Part shown: in pieces, positions 1 to 6,402 of the stretch
Position numbering within the stretch: position 1 is the stretch's first letter
How the letters are laid out: each line of letters starts with the position of its first letter
Source: an uncultured Clostridia bacterium
GTDB taxonomy: Bacteria; Bacillota; Clostridia; Oscillospirales; Ruminococcaceae
Reading direction: 5' to 3'
Assembly (NCBI GenBank): GCA_947588775.1
Contig: CANPZQ010000082.1
Location: 1 to 9,047, forward strand
DNA: 9,047 nt
Program-made: the position numbers and the translations under genes
The notes under the pieces: generated by a model
The model's database searches: none
What the model saw: the letters and a program-made list of their open reading frames with translations, nothing else
What the model was told of the DNA's origin: nothing

Positions 1-1461
1 CTCGGTTATCGCGCTCATTCCCGCGAATACCTTTTCGTCGAGGTAGTCCTCAAGGCTCCTGCCCGCGCCGTCGGCGGCATATTTCGCCAGAATCGCCATT
101 CCCCACGCGCCGCCTTCGCCCGCGGTTTCCATCACCGAAACGGGGGTGCGCATCGCCGCGGCAAGTAGCTTCTGGCCGACGCCCTTCGTCTTGAAGTAGC
201 CGCCGTGGCCGAGGATTTTGTCGATTTCAACGTTCTCGGCGAGCAGTATATCCAGCCCGATTTTTAACGTCGCGAGCGCGGAAAACAGGTTGTTTCTTAT
301 AAGATTTGCGAGGTTGAACTCCGAATCCGGCCGTCTTAAGAGCATCGGTCTGCCCTCGTCGAGATGGGTAATCGGCTCGCCCGAGAAGTAGTTGCAGGAG
401 GTCAGCCCGCCGCAGTCGGGGTCGCCATTCATCGCGTTCATCAAAAGAAGGTCGTAGAGCTCCGGCTTGCGCATCGGATGTCCCGAAAGCTCGGCAAATT
501 CCATAAAAATCTTCATCCAGGCGTCGAGGTCGGTGCAGCAGTTGTTGCAGTGGACCATCGCGACGGGCGCGCCGCTCGGGGTAGTTACCATGTCGATTTC
601 GGGATAGAGCTTCGAGAGCGGTTTTTCGAGAACTATCATCGCGAATACCGAGGTGCCGGCGGAAACGTTGCCGGTTCTGATTCTTACGCTGTTAGTGGCG
701 ACCATTCCGGTGCCGGCGTCGCCCTCGGGAGGAGCGACAGGCGCGCCCGGCCTAAGCGTTCCGCTCGGGTCAAGGAACTTTGCTCCCTCGGCGGTAAGCG
801 TTCCGGCGTTTTCCCCGGCGACGGCGACTTCGGGAAGAATGTCCCCGAGCTTCCAGCCGAAGCCCTTGTCCGCGACGAGATTGTCAAACTGCTCAACCAT
901 TTTCGCGTCGAAGCGGCAGGTGTCGGAATCGATTGGGAACATTCCCGAAGCCTCGCCTACGCCGACGACCTTGCGGCCGGTAAGAAGCCACTGTATGTAT
1001 CCCGCGAGGGTAAGGACGCTTTCGATGTCCTTAACGTGCTCCTCGCCGTTGAGAATCGACTGATAGAGGTGCGCGATTGTCCAACGCTGCGGAATGTTGA
1101 AGCCGAAGAGCGCGGAGAGCTTTTCCGAAGCCTCGGCGGTGATGGTGTTCCGCCATGTTCTGAACGGGGTGAGAAGCTTTCCGGACTTATCGAAGGGCAT
1201 ATAGCCGTGCATCATCGCGCTTATTCCGAGGCCGTCAAGGGAATCGAGCGGCTCGCCGGTTTTCGCGCAAAAGTCGGCGGCGACCTTCGCGTATGCGTCC
1301 TGAAGCCCCTCGCGAATGTCGTCGAGGGAATATGTCCACACGCCGTTTTCGAGGCGGTTTTCCCAGTCGTGCGCCCCCGTCGCGACGACCTCCGCCCCCT
1401 CGCCGATTAAAATCGCCTTAATCCTCGTCGACCCGAACTCAATGCCAAGATATTTTTTCAT
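1..1461 (-). CDS. FGGY-family carbohydrate kinase (partial at C-terminus)
   Basis: This gene probably encodes an ATP-dependent cytoplasmic kinase that phosphorylates a ketopentose or related sugar. It reads without a stop from ATG at 1461 to the window edge (487 codons). FGGY kinases are usually about 500-530 residues, so only a short C-terminal piece is missing. Visible signatures are the N-terminal phosphate-binding segment IEFGSTRIK (residues 7-15), a sugar-site segment SAMMHGY near residue 80, EGDAGTG with the likely catalytic Asp248, and the C-terminal nucleotide-site segment GHGGYFKTKG at about 414-423. The first loop carries Glu8 where most FGGY kinases have Asp. GGAGG lies 7 bases before the ATG, which supports this start. 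It has its own strong promoter and diverges from mtnN. The family is secure, the substrate is not: xylulose or ribulose is plausible (a non-canonical AraK ribulokinase is known in Clostridium acetobutylicum), but nothing here decides it. Confidence 0.9.
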   Translation of the reverse strand, partial: MKKYLGIEFGSTRIKAILIGEGAEVVATGAHDWENRLENGVWTYSLDDIREGLQDAYAKVAADFCAKTGEPLDSLDGLGISAMMHGYMPFDKSGKLLTPFRTWRNTITAEASEKLSALFGFNIPQRWTIAHLYQSILNGEEHVKDIESVLTLAGYIQWLLTGRKVVGVGEASGMFPIDSDTCRFDAKMVEQFDNLVADKGFGWKLGDILPEVAVAGENAGTLTAEGAKFLDPSGTLRPGAPVAPPEGDAGTGMVATNSVRIRTGNVSAGTSVFAMIVLEKPLSKLYPEIDMVTTPSGAPVAMVHCNNCCTDLDAWMKIFMEFAELSGHPMRKPELYDLLLMNAMNGDPDCGGLTSCNYFSGEPITHLDEGRPMLLRRPDSEFNLANLIRNNLFSALATLKIGLDILLAENVEIDKILGHGGYFKTKGVGQKLLAAAMRTPVSVMETAGEGGAWGMAILAKYAADGAGRSLEDYLDEKVFAGMSAITE

Positions 1462-1492
1462 AATGAAACCTCCCTGTATTTTGGTTTATTTT

Positions 1493-1522
1493 ATTATATA
1501 CCATTAAGGGGCGGGGTGTCAA
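1493..1522 (-). promoter_or_regulatory. Consensus sigma-A promoter of the FGGY kinase
   Basis: On the minus strand TTGACA (1522-1517) is followed after 18 bases by TATAAT (1498-1493). Both hexamers match the vegetative consensus perfectly. Transcription would begin near 1486, giving a leader of about 25 bases that contains GGAGG (1473-1469). There is no room for a leader riboswitch, so any sugar control would have to act through a repressor or activator at or upstream of the promoter. Confidence 0.75.
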
Positions 1523-1658
1523 GGGGGAGATGCGGGGGGAGTGTCCGAAGCGGCCACATTTAAGCAAAGAGTGTGAGGCGGAAAGCGGTTAGTAACGCCG
1601 AACCATCAGGCAAAGAATTTTTATGATGCATGCGGAATGTATACTCCCCACCCCCCCA

Positions 1659-1687
1659 TTGCATTTTCCCTTCACATATGCTAAAAT
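1659..1687 (+). promoter_or_regulatory. Probable extended -10 promoter of the mtnN cluster
   Basis: TGCTAAAAT (1679-1687) is an extended -10 element with one mismatch in the hexamer. A weak -35, TTGCAT (1659-1664), lies 17 bases upstream. Transcription would begin near 1694, just before GGAGG at 1704-1708 and the ATG at 1715, so the leader is very short. The remaining 1523-1650 stretch between the two divergent genes holds G-rich and mixed DNA in which I see no clear element. Confidence 0.5.
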
Positions 1688-1714
1688 AACAAAAAAGCAA
1701 TTCGGAGGAAAGCT

Positions 1715-2395
1715 ATGAAAATCGGAATGATAGTCGCAATGCGGAGCGAGGTCGAGGAGCTCCTGAAAAAAATCGGAAGCCCGCTTAAAACCGAAACCCA
1801 CGCGGGGTTTGAGATATTCGCCTATACGGTCGGCGAAAACGAGCTCTACGCCGTTCGGAGCGGCGTCGGGGAGATTTACGCGGCGGCGGCGGCGCAGATG
1901 CTTATAACCCGTTACGGGGTCGGAATGCTTGTGAATTTCGGAATCTGCGGCGGGCTGACGGCGGACATGTCGCTGAAAAAGGCGGTGGTGGTGGAAAAAA
2001 TCGTCCACTACGACTACGACACCTCCGCGCTCGGCGACGAACCCGCGAGATACCCCGAATACCCCGACGTCTATATCCCCGTTTCGGAGGAGCTTGTCGC
2101 GGCCGCTCTTGAGGCCGAGCCGGCTCTTGAAAGGGTTATATGCGCGTCGGCGGATAAATTCGTCGGCGACCCCGAAAGAAAAAGCGAGCTCAATCGCCTC
2201 TACGGCGCGAAAATATGCGAGATGGAGGCCGCCGGAATCGCGCTTACCGCGAACCGCGCGGGCGTTCCCGTTCTGATGATTAAGGCCGTTTCGGACAGTG
2301 CGACGGCGGGTGCGGACGAATTTTCCGCGATGGTGAACGAGGCCGCCGGGGCGTGCGTTTCGGCAATGATAAAGGCACTCGGGGCTCTGAAATGA
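1715..2395 (+). CDS. mtnN: 5'-methylthioadenosine/S-adenosylhomocysteine nucleosidase
   Basis: This cytoplasmic enzyme hydrolyses methylthioadenosine and S-adenosylhomocysteine to adenine plus methylthioribose or S-ribosylhomocysteine. It removes inhibitory by-products of SAM-dependent methylation and polyamine synthesis. The 226-aa length fits the family (about 230). Characteristic segments in order are KIGMIVAM at the N-terminus with Glu12, RSGVGEI (48-54), NFGICGGL (74-81), the purine/ribose segment CEMEAAGIA (168-176) with Glu171, and KAVSDSAT (190-197) with Asp194. Glu12, Glu171 and Asp194 correspond to Glu12, Glu174 and Asp197 of the E. coli enzyme, so it should be active. GGAGG ends 6 bases before the ATG. 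The stop overlaps the next start as ATGA, so it heads a translationally coupled cluster. Other purine-nucleoside phosphorylase superfamily members are less likely given this full residue set. Confidence 0.93.
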   Translation: MKIGMIVAMRSEVEELLKKIGSPLKTETHAGFEIFAYTVGENELYAVRSGVGEIYAAAAAQMLITRYGVGMLVNFGICGGLTADMSLKKAVVVEKIVHYDYDTSALGDEPARYPEYPDVYIPVSEELVAAALEAEPALERVICASADKFVGDPERKSELNRLYGAKICEMEAAGIALTANRAGVPVLMIKAVSDSATAGADEFSAMVNEAAGACVSAMIKALGALK

Positions 2396-2883
2396 CGGTC
2401 GGGTTTTCATATGTCGGCATAATCTGGCTCGTTCTTCTGTTTGTGCCGAATATTTTGTGGATAAAGCGAAAGCCGCGCGGCTGCGAAAGCCTGCCGCCGG
2501 AGGACAGAATCCTCGGAATCCTGGAGCGAATCGGCGAGGTCGGCGTGACGATGATTTCGCTGCTGAATAAAGACCTGAACCCGCGCCCGGGCATTCGGCT
2601 TGTTTGGCTTACAGCGTCGTTTGCCTGCATGGTTCTCTACGAGCTTTGGTGGGTGAAATATTTTCGCTCGGAGCGAAGGCTCGAGGATTTTTATTCGGCA
2701 ATTTTGGGAATACCCCTTGCGGGGGCGGTGCTGCCCGTGGCGGCGTTCGCGCTTTTGGCAATTTACGGGAAAAGCCCTCATCTTGGGCTCTTTGTGATAC
2801 CCCTTGCAATCGGACATATCGGCATACACCGCAGACACATGATTGAAGCGCGTGAAATAAAGAAAAAGGAAAGCGAGGAATAA
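2392..2883 (+). CDS. Uncharacterised four-helix membrane protein
   Basis: I recognise this only as a conserved-looking hypothetical membrane protein of 163 aa with no known function. Hydrophobic segments lie at about residues 6-24, 69-89, 103-125 and 131-147. A charged loop of about 40 residues separates the first two (KRKP, then PPEDRILGILERIGE). A second charged stretch, KYFRSERRLEDFY, follows helix 2. The tail HRRHMIEAREIKKKESEE is strongly charged and probably cytoplasmic. No catalytic motif is visible. The start at 2392 is chosen because it overlaps the mtnN stop as ATGA; an in-frame upstream start at 2353 would lie deep inside mtnN. No strong Shine-Dalgarno precedes it, which fits translational coupling. 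The next gene begins 3 bases after its stop. Confidence 0.75.
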   Translation: MTVGFSYVGIIWLVLLFVPNILWIKRKPRGCESLPPEDRILGILERIGEVGVTMISLLNKDLNPRPGIRLVWLTASFACMVLYELWWVKYFRSERRLEDFYSAILGIPLAGAVLPVAAFALLAIYGKSPHLGLFVIPLAIGHIGIHRRHMIEAREIKKKESEE

Positions 2884-2886
2884 TTT

Positions 2887-4458
2887 ATGTCATCAACCTT
2901 TGGAGAGCGGCTCCGCAGGGCGAGAAAACGCCGCGGAATGTCGCAGATAGACGCGGCGGAGGCCATCGGCCTTTCAAACAAGAGCCTTTCGAGGTATGAA
3001 AAGGACGACGGCACCCCGAACCCCGAAACGCTGATGCGTTTAAGCCGACTTTACGACGTTTCGAGCGAATACCTTCTCGGGCTGACGTCGGATATGGGCC
3101 GCTCGTCGGACAACGCGCAGGAGGACGAAAACCTGATTGCGATGACCGACAACCGCGAGAGCGCGGAACGGCTCCTCTCCTTTATTTCCTCGAGCCCGAC
3201 GATGTTCCACGCCGTCGAAAACATCTCCCGGACGCTTTTAAACGCCGGCTTTACGCAGCTTAACGAGTGGGAGAACTGGAAAATCGAGAAGGGCGGAAGC
3301 TACTTTGTAACAAGAAACGGCTCGTCGATAATCGCGTTCAGGGTCGGAAGCGGCGACCCGCAGGGCTTCAATATCTACAGCGCGCATTCCGACTCGCCGA
3401 TGTTCAAATTAAAGCCGAACGCGGAGATGCTGACGGCGGAGCACTATATCCGCCTGAATACCGAGCGTTACGGCGGAATGATTATGCCGTCGTGGCTCGA
3501 CAGGCCGCTTTCGATAGCGGGAAGAGTTGCCGTTTCCTCCCGCGACGGAATTAAAACCGCGCTTGTAAACCTCTCGGAGGACACCCTTGTAATCCCGAAC
3601 GTCGCGATACATCTTCAAAAGGACATAAACGACGGAAAGAGCTACAACCCCGTTTCGGACACCGTGCCGCTCTACGGTTCGGAGAAGGCGAAGGGAAAAC
3701 TTATGGCGAAGGTCGCCGCCGCGGCGGGTGTTAAGGAAAAAGACATAGTTTCAACCGAGCTCTGCCTCTACTCAAAATCCGAGGGGGCAATCTGGGGAGA
3801 GGGCGGGGAATATGTTTCCTGCCCGAGGCTCGACGATTTGCAGTGCGCCTATGCTGGCGCGCAGGCGATTCGCTCCGACTGCCACCCCGACAGGATTTCT
3901 CTGACGGCGATTTTCGACAACGAGGAGGTCGGAAGCGGCACCAAGCAGGGTGCGCGCAGCGATTTTCTTTCGTCGGCCGCAAGAAGGATTGCCGCCGCCC
4001 TCGGCAAGGACCTCTCGGTTATTTTGCCGCAGAGCTTCGCGGTTTCGGCGGACAACGCCCACGCCGTCCACCCGAACCACCCCGAGCTTTACGACCGCGG
4101 CAACGCTCCGTTTATGAACGGCGGCGTTGTAATAAAGCATTCCGCGCGGCAGTCCTACGCCACCGACGCGGTTTCTGCGGCGATTTTCTCGAAGATTTGT
4201 TCATCGGTCGGCGTTCCTGTCCAGAATTTCGCGAACCGCTCCGACATGCCGGGCGGCGGGACCCTCGGAAACATCTCCACCGCGCAGCTCTCCGTTTCGA
4301 CGGTCGACGTCGGCCTTGCGCAGCTCGCGATGCATTCGGCATATGAAACCGCCGGGACGATGGACACGCTATACCTTATACGCGCGGCGGCGGAGCTTTT
4401 CAGGACGAAGATAAGCCGAACCCCCGACGGCGGTTTCCGGCTTGAAACGGGGGCGTGA
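2887..4458 (+). CDS. XRE-type HTH domain fused to M18 aminopeptidase
   Basis: The 523-aa product joins a DNA-binding domain to an M18 (aspartyl aminopeptidase family) metallopeptidase. Residues 4-66 form a Cro/C1 helix-turn-helix: GERLRRARKRRGMSQIDAAE, then GLSNKSLSRYE as the recognition helix region, then LYDVSSEYLLGL. Residues 67-88 are an acidic linker. Residues 89-510 are a full M18 domain. Its di-metal ligands and catalytic residues are all present: His167 with Asp169 in SAHSDSP, Asp316 in RLDDLQ, Glu346-Glu347 in FDNEEVGS, Asp389 in SADNAHAVHPNH, and His483 in QLAMHSA. M18 enzymes remove N-terminal acidic or other residues from peptides and form dodecamers in the cytoplasm. GAGG lies 8 bases before the ATG, so the HTH part is translated from its own good site. 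Stand-alone M18 proteins are about 430 aa and lack this domain. DNA binding is inferred from the motif; target sites are unknown. Confidence 0.9.
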   Translation: MSSTFGERLRRARKRRGMSQIDAAEAIGLSNKSLSRYEKDDGTPNPETLMRLSRLYDVSSEYLLGLTSDMGRSSDNAQEDENLIAMTDNRESAERLLSFISSSPTMFHAVENISRTLLNAGFTQLNEWENWKIEKGGSYFVTRNGSSIIAFRVGSGDPQGFNIYSAHSDSPMFKLKPNAEMLTAEHYIRLNTERYGGMIMPSWLDRPLSIAGRVAVSSRDGIKTALVNLSEDTLVIPNVAIHLQKDINDGKSYNPVSDTVPLYGSEKAKGKLMAKVAAAAGVKEKDIVSTELCLYSKSEGAIWGEGGEYVSCPRLDDLQCAYAGAQAIRSDCHPDRISLTAIFDNEEVGSGTKQGARSDFLSSAARRIAAALGKDLSVILPQSFAVSADNAHAVHPNHPELYDRGNAPFMNGGVVIKHSARQSYATDAVSAAIFSKICSSVGVPVQNFANRSDMPGGGTLGNISTAQLSVSTVDVGLAQLAMHSAYETAGTMDTLYLIRAAAELFRTKISRTPDGGFRLETGA

Positions 4459-4459
4459 G

Positions 4460-4975
4460 ATGGACGGGGTGACAGTCCGCCGCGCCGTCCCCGGGGACTA
4501 CAGGGTTATCGGGAGGCTTCTTTCGGAGCTTCTTGAAATGCACCGCGCGGGCCGGCCGGATTTATTTGAGGACGGCGCGGCGGCGAAGAGCAAATATTCC
4601 GAGGAGGAGTATCTGGAGCTTCTTCGCGACCCGAAAAGCGTGATTTTTACCGCATGTATCGGCGGCGAGACGGCGGGATATTTAATCTGCAAGATTATTG
4701 ACAAAAAGGAAAACCCGGTGCTTAAAAGCGTCAAGACGCTCTATCTCGACGATTTGTGCGTTTCGGGGAGCGAGCGCGGAAAGGGCGCGGGGCGCGCGCT
4801 TATGGCGGCGGCGGAGGAATATGCGCGAAAAAACGGGTTTCATAACATCACGCTGAACGTCTGGGAGTTCAACGAAAACGCGAAGGGCTTCTACGCCGCG
4901 ATGGGCTATAAAACCCAACGCCGCGAGCTGGAAAAGGTGCTTGAACAGCTGCCGCCGACAGGGGGGAACGGTTAA
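4460..4975 (+). CDS. GNAT-family N-acetyltransferase
   Basis: The 171-aa product probably transfers an acetyl group from acetyl-CoA to an amine; the substrate is unknown. The acetyl-CoA pyrophosphate loop is visible as RGKGAG (106-111), preceded by the beta strand TLYLDDLCV (93-101). A second signature follows: ITLNVWEFNENAKGFYAAMGY (130-150), with Tyr145 at the usual general-acid position. The N-terminus VTVRRAVPGDY is typical of the fold. I chose ATG at 4460, one base after the peptidase stop, because the domain begins right there. An in-frame TTG at 4442 would overlap the upstream gene by 17 bases. It is close-packed in the cluster and its stop abuts the next ATG. A protein or small-molecule acetylase role is possible, and a RimI-like role is not supported specifically. 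Confidence 0.85.
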   Translation: MDGVTVRRAVPGDYRVIGRLLSELLEMHRAGRPDLFEDGAAAKSKYSEEEYLELLRDPKSVIFTACIGGETAGYLICKIIDKKENPVLKSVKTLYLDDLCVSGSERGKGAGRALMAAAEEYARKNGFHNITLNVWEFNENAKGFYAAMGYKTQRRELEKVLEQLPPTGGNG

Positions 4976-5170
4976 ATGGGTAAAATTTATCTGCTACAGT
5001 TTGTTTTTATAATTATTGAGGTCTTCGCAGGTATTCTGCTGACGGTCGAGGTGTTCGGGGATATGAATCCCGACGTTATCACGGCTTCGGCGGCCGCGAT
5101 TTGGGTCGGACTGATCGGAAACGCGGTATGCGCGGTTATAAAGGCCGTCCGGGAGCGGGAAAAGAAATGA
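4976..5170 (+). CDS. Small two-helix membrane protein
   Basis: I do not recognise this 64-aa protein. It has two hydrophobic segments, about residues 4-26 (rich in Ile, Val and Phe) and 34-56 (Ala, Ile, Val). A short polar turn, GDMNPD, separates them and the C-terminus is basic (KAVREREKK), so both ends are probably cytoplasmic. The ATG directly follows the TAA of the acetyltransferase gene with no spacing. A G-run (4961-4966) upstream may act as the ribosome binding site. The zero spacing and lack of its own promoter argue for co-translation with the upstream gene. The reading frame is believable because of its clean membrane topology and base composition like the neighbours, but no homology supports it. 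Confidence 0.6.
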   Translation: MGKIYLLQFVFIIIEVFAGILLTVEVFGDMNPDVITASAAAIWVGLIGNAVCAVIKAVREREKK

Positions 5171-5214
5171 CGGGCGGGGCAATGAGATGAAGCGGGATTT
5201 GGAGGAAATTGATT

Positions 5215-5610
5215 ATGGCTGTTTCAAAGATAACGGCAGTATTTACGGTAAACATACAAAAGGTTTGGAACGTTGTCACTTCTTTGGAAAATTATCAATG
5301 GAGAAGCGACCTGAGCAGAATAGAGGCTATAAACGAAAAACAGTTTGTCGAATATACGAAAGAAGGATTTCCCACAACATTTACAGTCACCGCAGCGGAG
5401 ATGTATAAGCGTTGGGAATTTGACATGGAAAACAGCAATATGTATGGGCATTGGAGCGGTGCATTTTGCGAAACAGACGGAAAGAGCGAGATTGTTTTTG
5501 CAGAAGATGCGACTGCAAAGAAACTGTTCATGAAGCCTTTTGTAAAATTATTTTTAAAAAAGCAGCAGAACCAATATATAGCCGATTTGAAAAAAGCGTT
5601 ACAGCAGTAA
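5215..5610 (+). CDS. SRPBCC (START-like) fold protein, AT-rich
   Basis: The 131-aa product looks like a SRPBCC-family ligand-binding protein. The N-terminal strand ITAVFTVNIQKVWNVVTSLENY (6-27) is followed by WRSDL, a central run of beta strands (FVEYTKEGFPTTFTV, KRWEFDMENS, GHWSGAFCE, SEIVFAEDAT), and a long C-terminal helix (FMKPFVKLFLKKQQNQYIADLKKAL). Such proteins form a helix-grip pocket for lipids or other hydrophobic ligands; no ligand can be named. GGAGG (5201-5205) lies 9 bases before the ATG at 5215. A TTG at 5209 would be only 3 bases from it, so ATG is preferred. Hand-counted GC is about 38% over 5221-5580, far below the roughly 58% of its neighbours. This suggests recent acquisition. 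It may ride on the upstream transcript and ends before a terminator. Confidence 0.8.
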   Translation: MAVSKITAVFTVNIQKVWNVVTSLENYQWRSDLSRIEAINEKQFVEYTKEGFPTTFTVTAAEMYKRWEFDMENSNMYGHWSGAFCETDGKSEIVFAEDATAKKLFMKPFVKLFLKKQQNQYIADLKKALQQ

Positions 5611-5660
5611 AATCCCGATTTATCCGTCGCACATCTTTTAATTTGCGCGCTTCTATACTC

Positions 5661-5691
5661 AAAAAGCAGGCGGGAAACCCGTCTGCTTTTT
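5661..5691. terminator. Bidirectional rho-independent terminator
   Basis: A 14-bp stem with one G-U pair joins AAAAAGCAGGCGGG (5661-5674) and CCCGTCTGCTTTTT (5678-5691) across an AAA loop. The A-tract on one side and T-tract on the other make it work on both strands. It sits between the convergent SRPBCC gene and the sigma/anti-sigma operon and should end both transcripts. Confidence 0.9.
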
Positions 5692-5700
5692 CGTTTTGTC

Positions 5701-6402
5701 CTATACCGTAAATTCCGCCGTCCAGCTGCCGCTGACGTCGAGGTCTTGGTCGCCCTTGCTCGATACCCGAAAGCTTTCAAGGTGGAGCGTGTATACGCCG
5801 CTTCGGAGCGTTTCCTCCGATTCGGTGAAAAATACCTCTCTCATGTCCGGCACGGCGTTTGGGTTTACGTATTTTCGCCGATGGGTGACGACGACGGTGT
5901 ATTCGACGCCGCCGTCATCGGTTCCCGAAAAACGCTTTTCGATTAAATCCGCCCTGTCGTCGGTCGGGGTGTAGCCGGCGGGAATCGCGCTTAGGAATTT
6001 TTCGTCGGGGGCGGCGGTAATGACGGTGTTGCCGTCGGAATCGCTCACGGAATAGCTCAGAGCGGTTATAACGCTGTTTGAGAAGTCGATTTTAGAGGTC
6101 GGGTCGGTTTTTTCGACGGAAAGCTCGATGCCGTTTGCGCCGAGCCGGAGCACGCTAACAATAAAATCCTCCGAAGCGTCGCCGACGTATTCCTGACCCG
6201 TGACGGTACCGAAGATGTTTTTAACGTCGATAAGGCCGCCCGCCTGCGCCGCTGCGGCCGCCCCGCAGAGAACGACGGCCAAACATGCCGCAACGACGGC
6301 GGGTTTAATGTAAATTTTCTTTTTTCGGGAAGGGCTCTCCGCCCCTGCGGCGGCGTTTGCCGAAAGAAGATTAAGGGCTTCCTCAAGATTTTTTCTCGTC
6401 AT
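5701..6402 (-). CDS. Single-pass membrane protein, probable anti-sigma factor
   Basis: The 233-aa product has a short cytoplasmic N-terminus (residues 1-32: MTRKNLEEALNLLSAN, then basic SRKKK), one transmembrane helix (about 33-54, Ala/Val rich), and an extracellular domain of about 180 residues. That domain carries beta-rich segments such as GIELSVEKTDP, TALSYSVSDSDGNTVI and GVEYTVVVTHRRKY. No zinc-binding anti-sigma (HxxxCxxC) motif is present; the only cysteines (40, 46) are in the helix. The role is inferred from topology and context: its ATG overlaps the sigma factor stop as ATGA, with AGGAG 8 bases upstream. Membrane proteins in this position commonly hold an ECF sigma factor inactive until an envelope signal arrives. 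The outer domain could be the sensor. It could also be a regulated surface protein. The gene ends in TAG, ten bases from the shared terminator. Confidence 0.65.
   Translation of the reverse strand: MTRKNLEEALNLLSANAAAGAESPSRKKKIYIKPAVVAACLAVVLCGAAAAAQAGGLIDVKNIFGTVTGQEYVGDASEDFIVSVLRLGANGIELSVEKTDPTSKIDFSNSVITALSYSVSDSDGNTVITAAPDEKFLSAIPAGYTPTDDRADLIEKRFSGTDDGGVEYTVVVTHRRKYVNPNAVPDMREVFFTESEETLRSGVYTLHLESFRVSSKGDQDLDVSGSWTAEFTV

Noticed and set aside
364..1410. Plus-strand open frame of 348 codons opposite the FGGY kinase
   Set aside because: It is the antisense frame of a clear kinase gene in high-GC DNA; no ribosome binding site and no recognisable domain.
1640..1645. TATACT as a second -10 for mtnN
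   Set aside because: No acceptable -35 at 16-18 bases, and the site at 1679-1687 is better placed.
1589..2410. Minus-strand open frame of 273 codons, longer than mtnN itself
   Set aside because: It lies opposite mtnN, whose catalytic residues are all present; the product is Arg/His-rich and lacks a credible start site.
5187..5408. Plus-strand frame of 73 codons overlapping the SRPBCC gene
   Set aside because: Out-of-frame shadow; the SRPBCC frame has the ribosome binding site, domain pattern and longer length.
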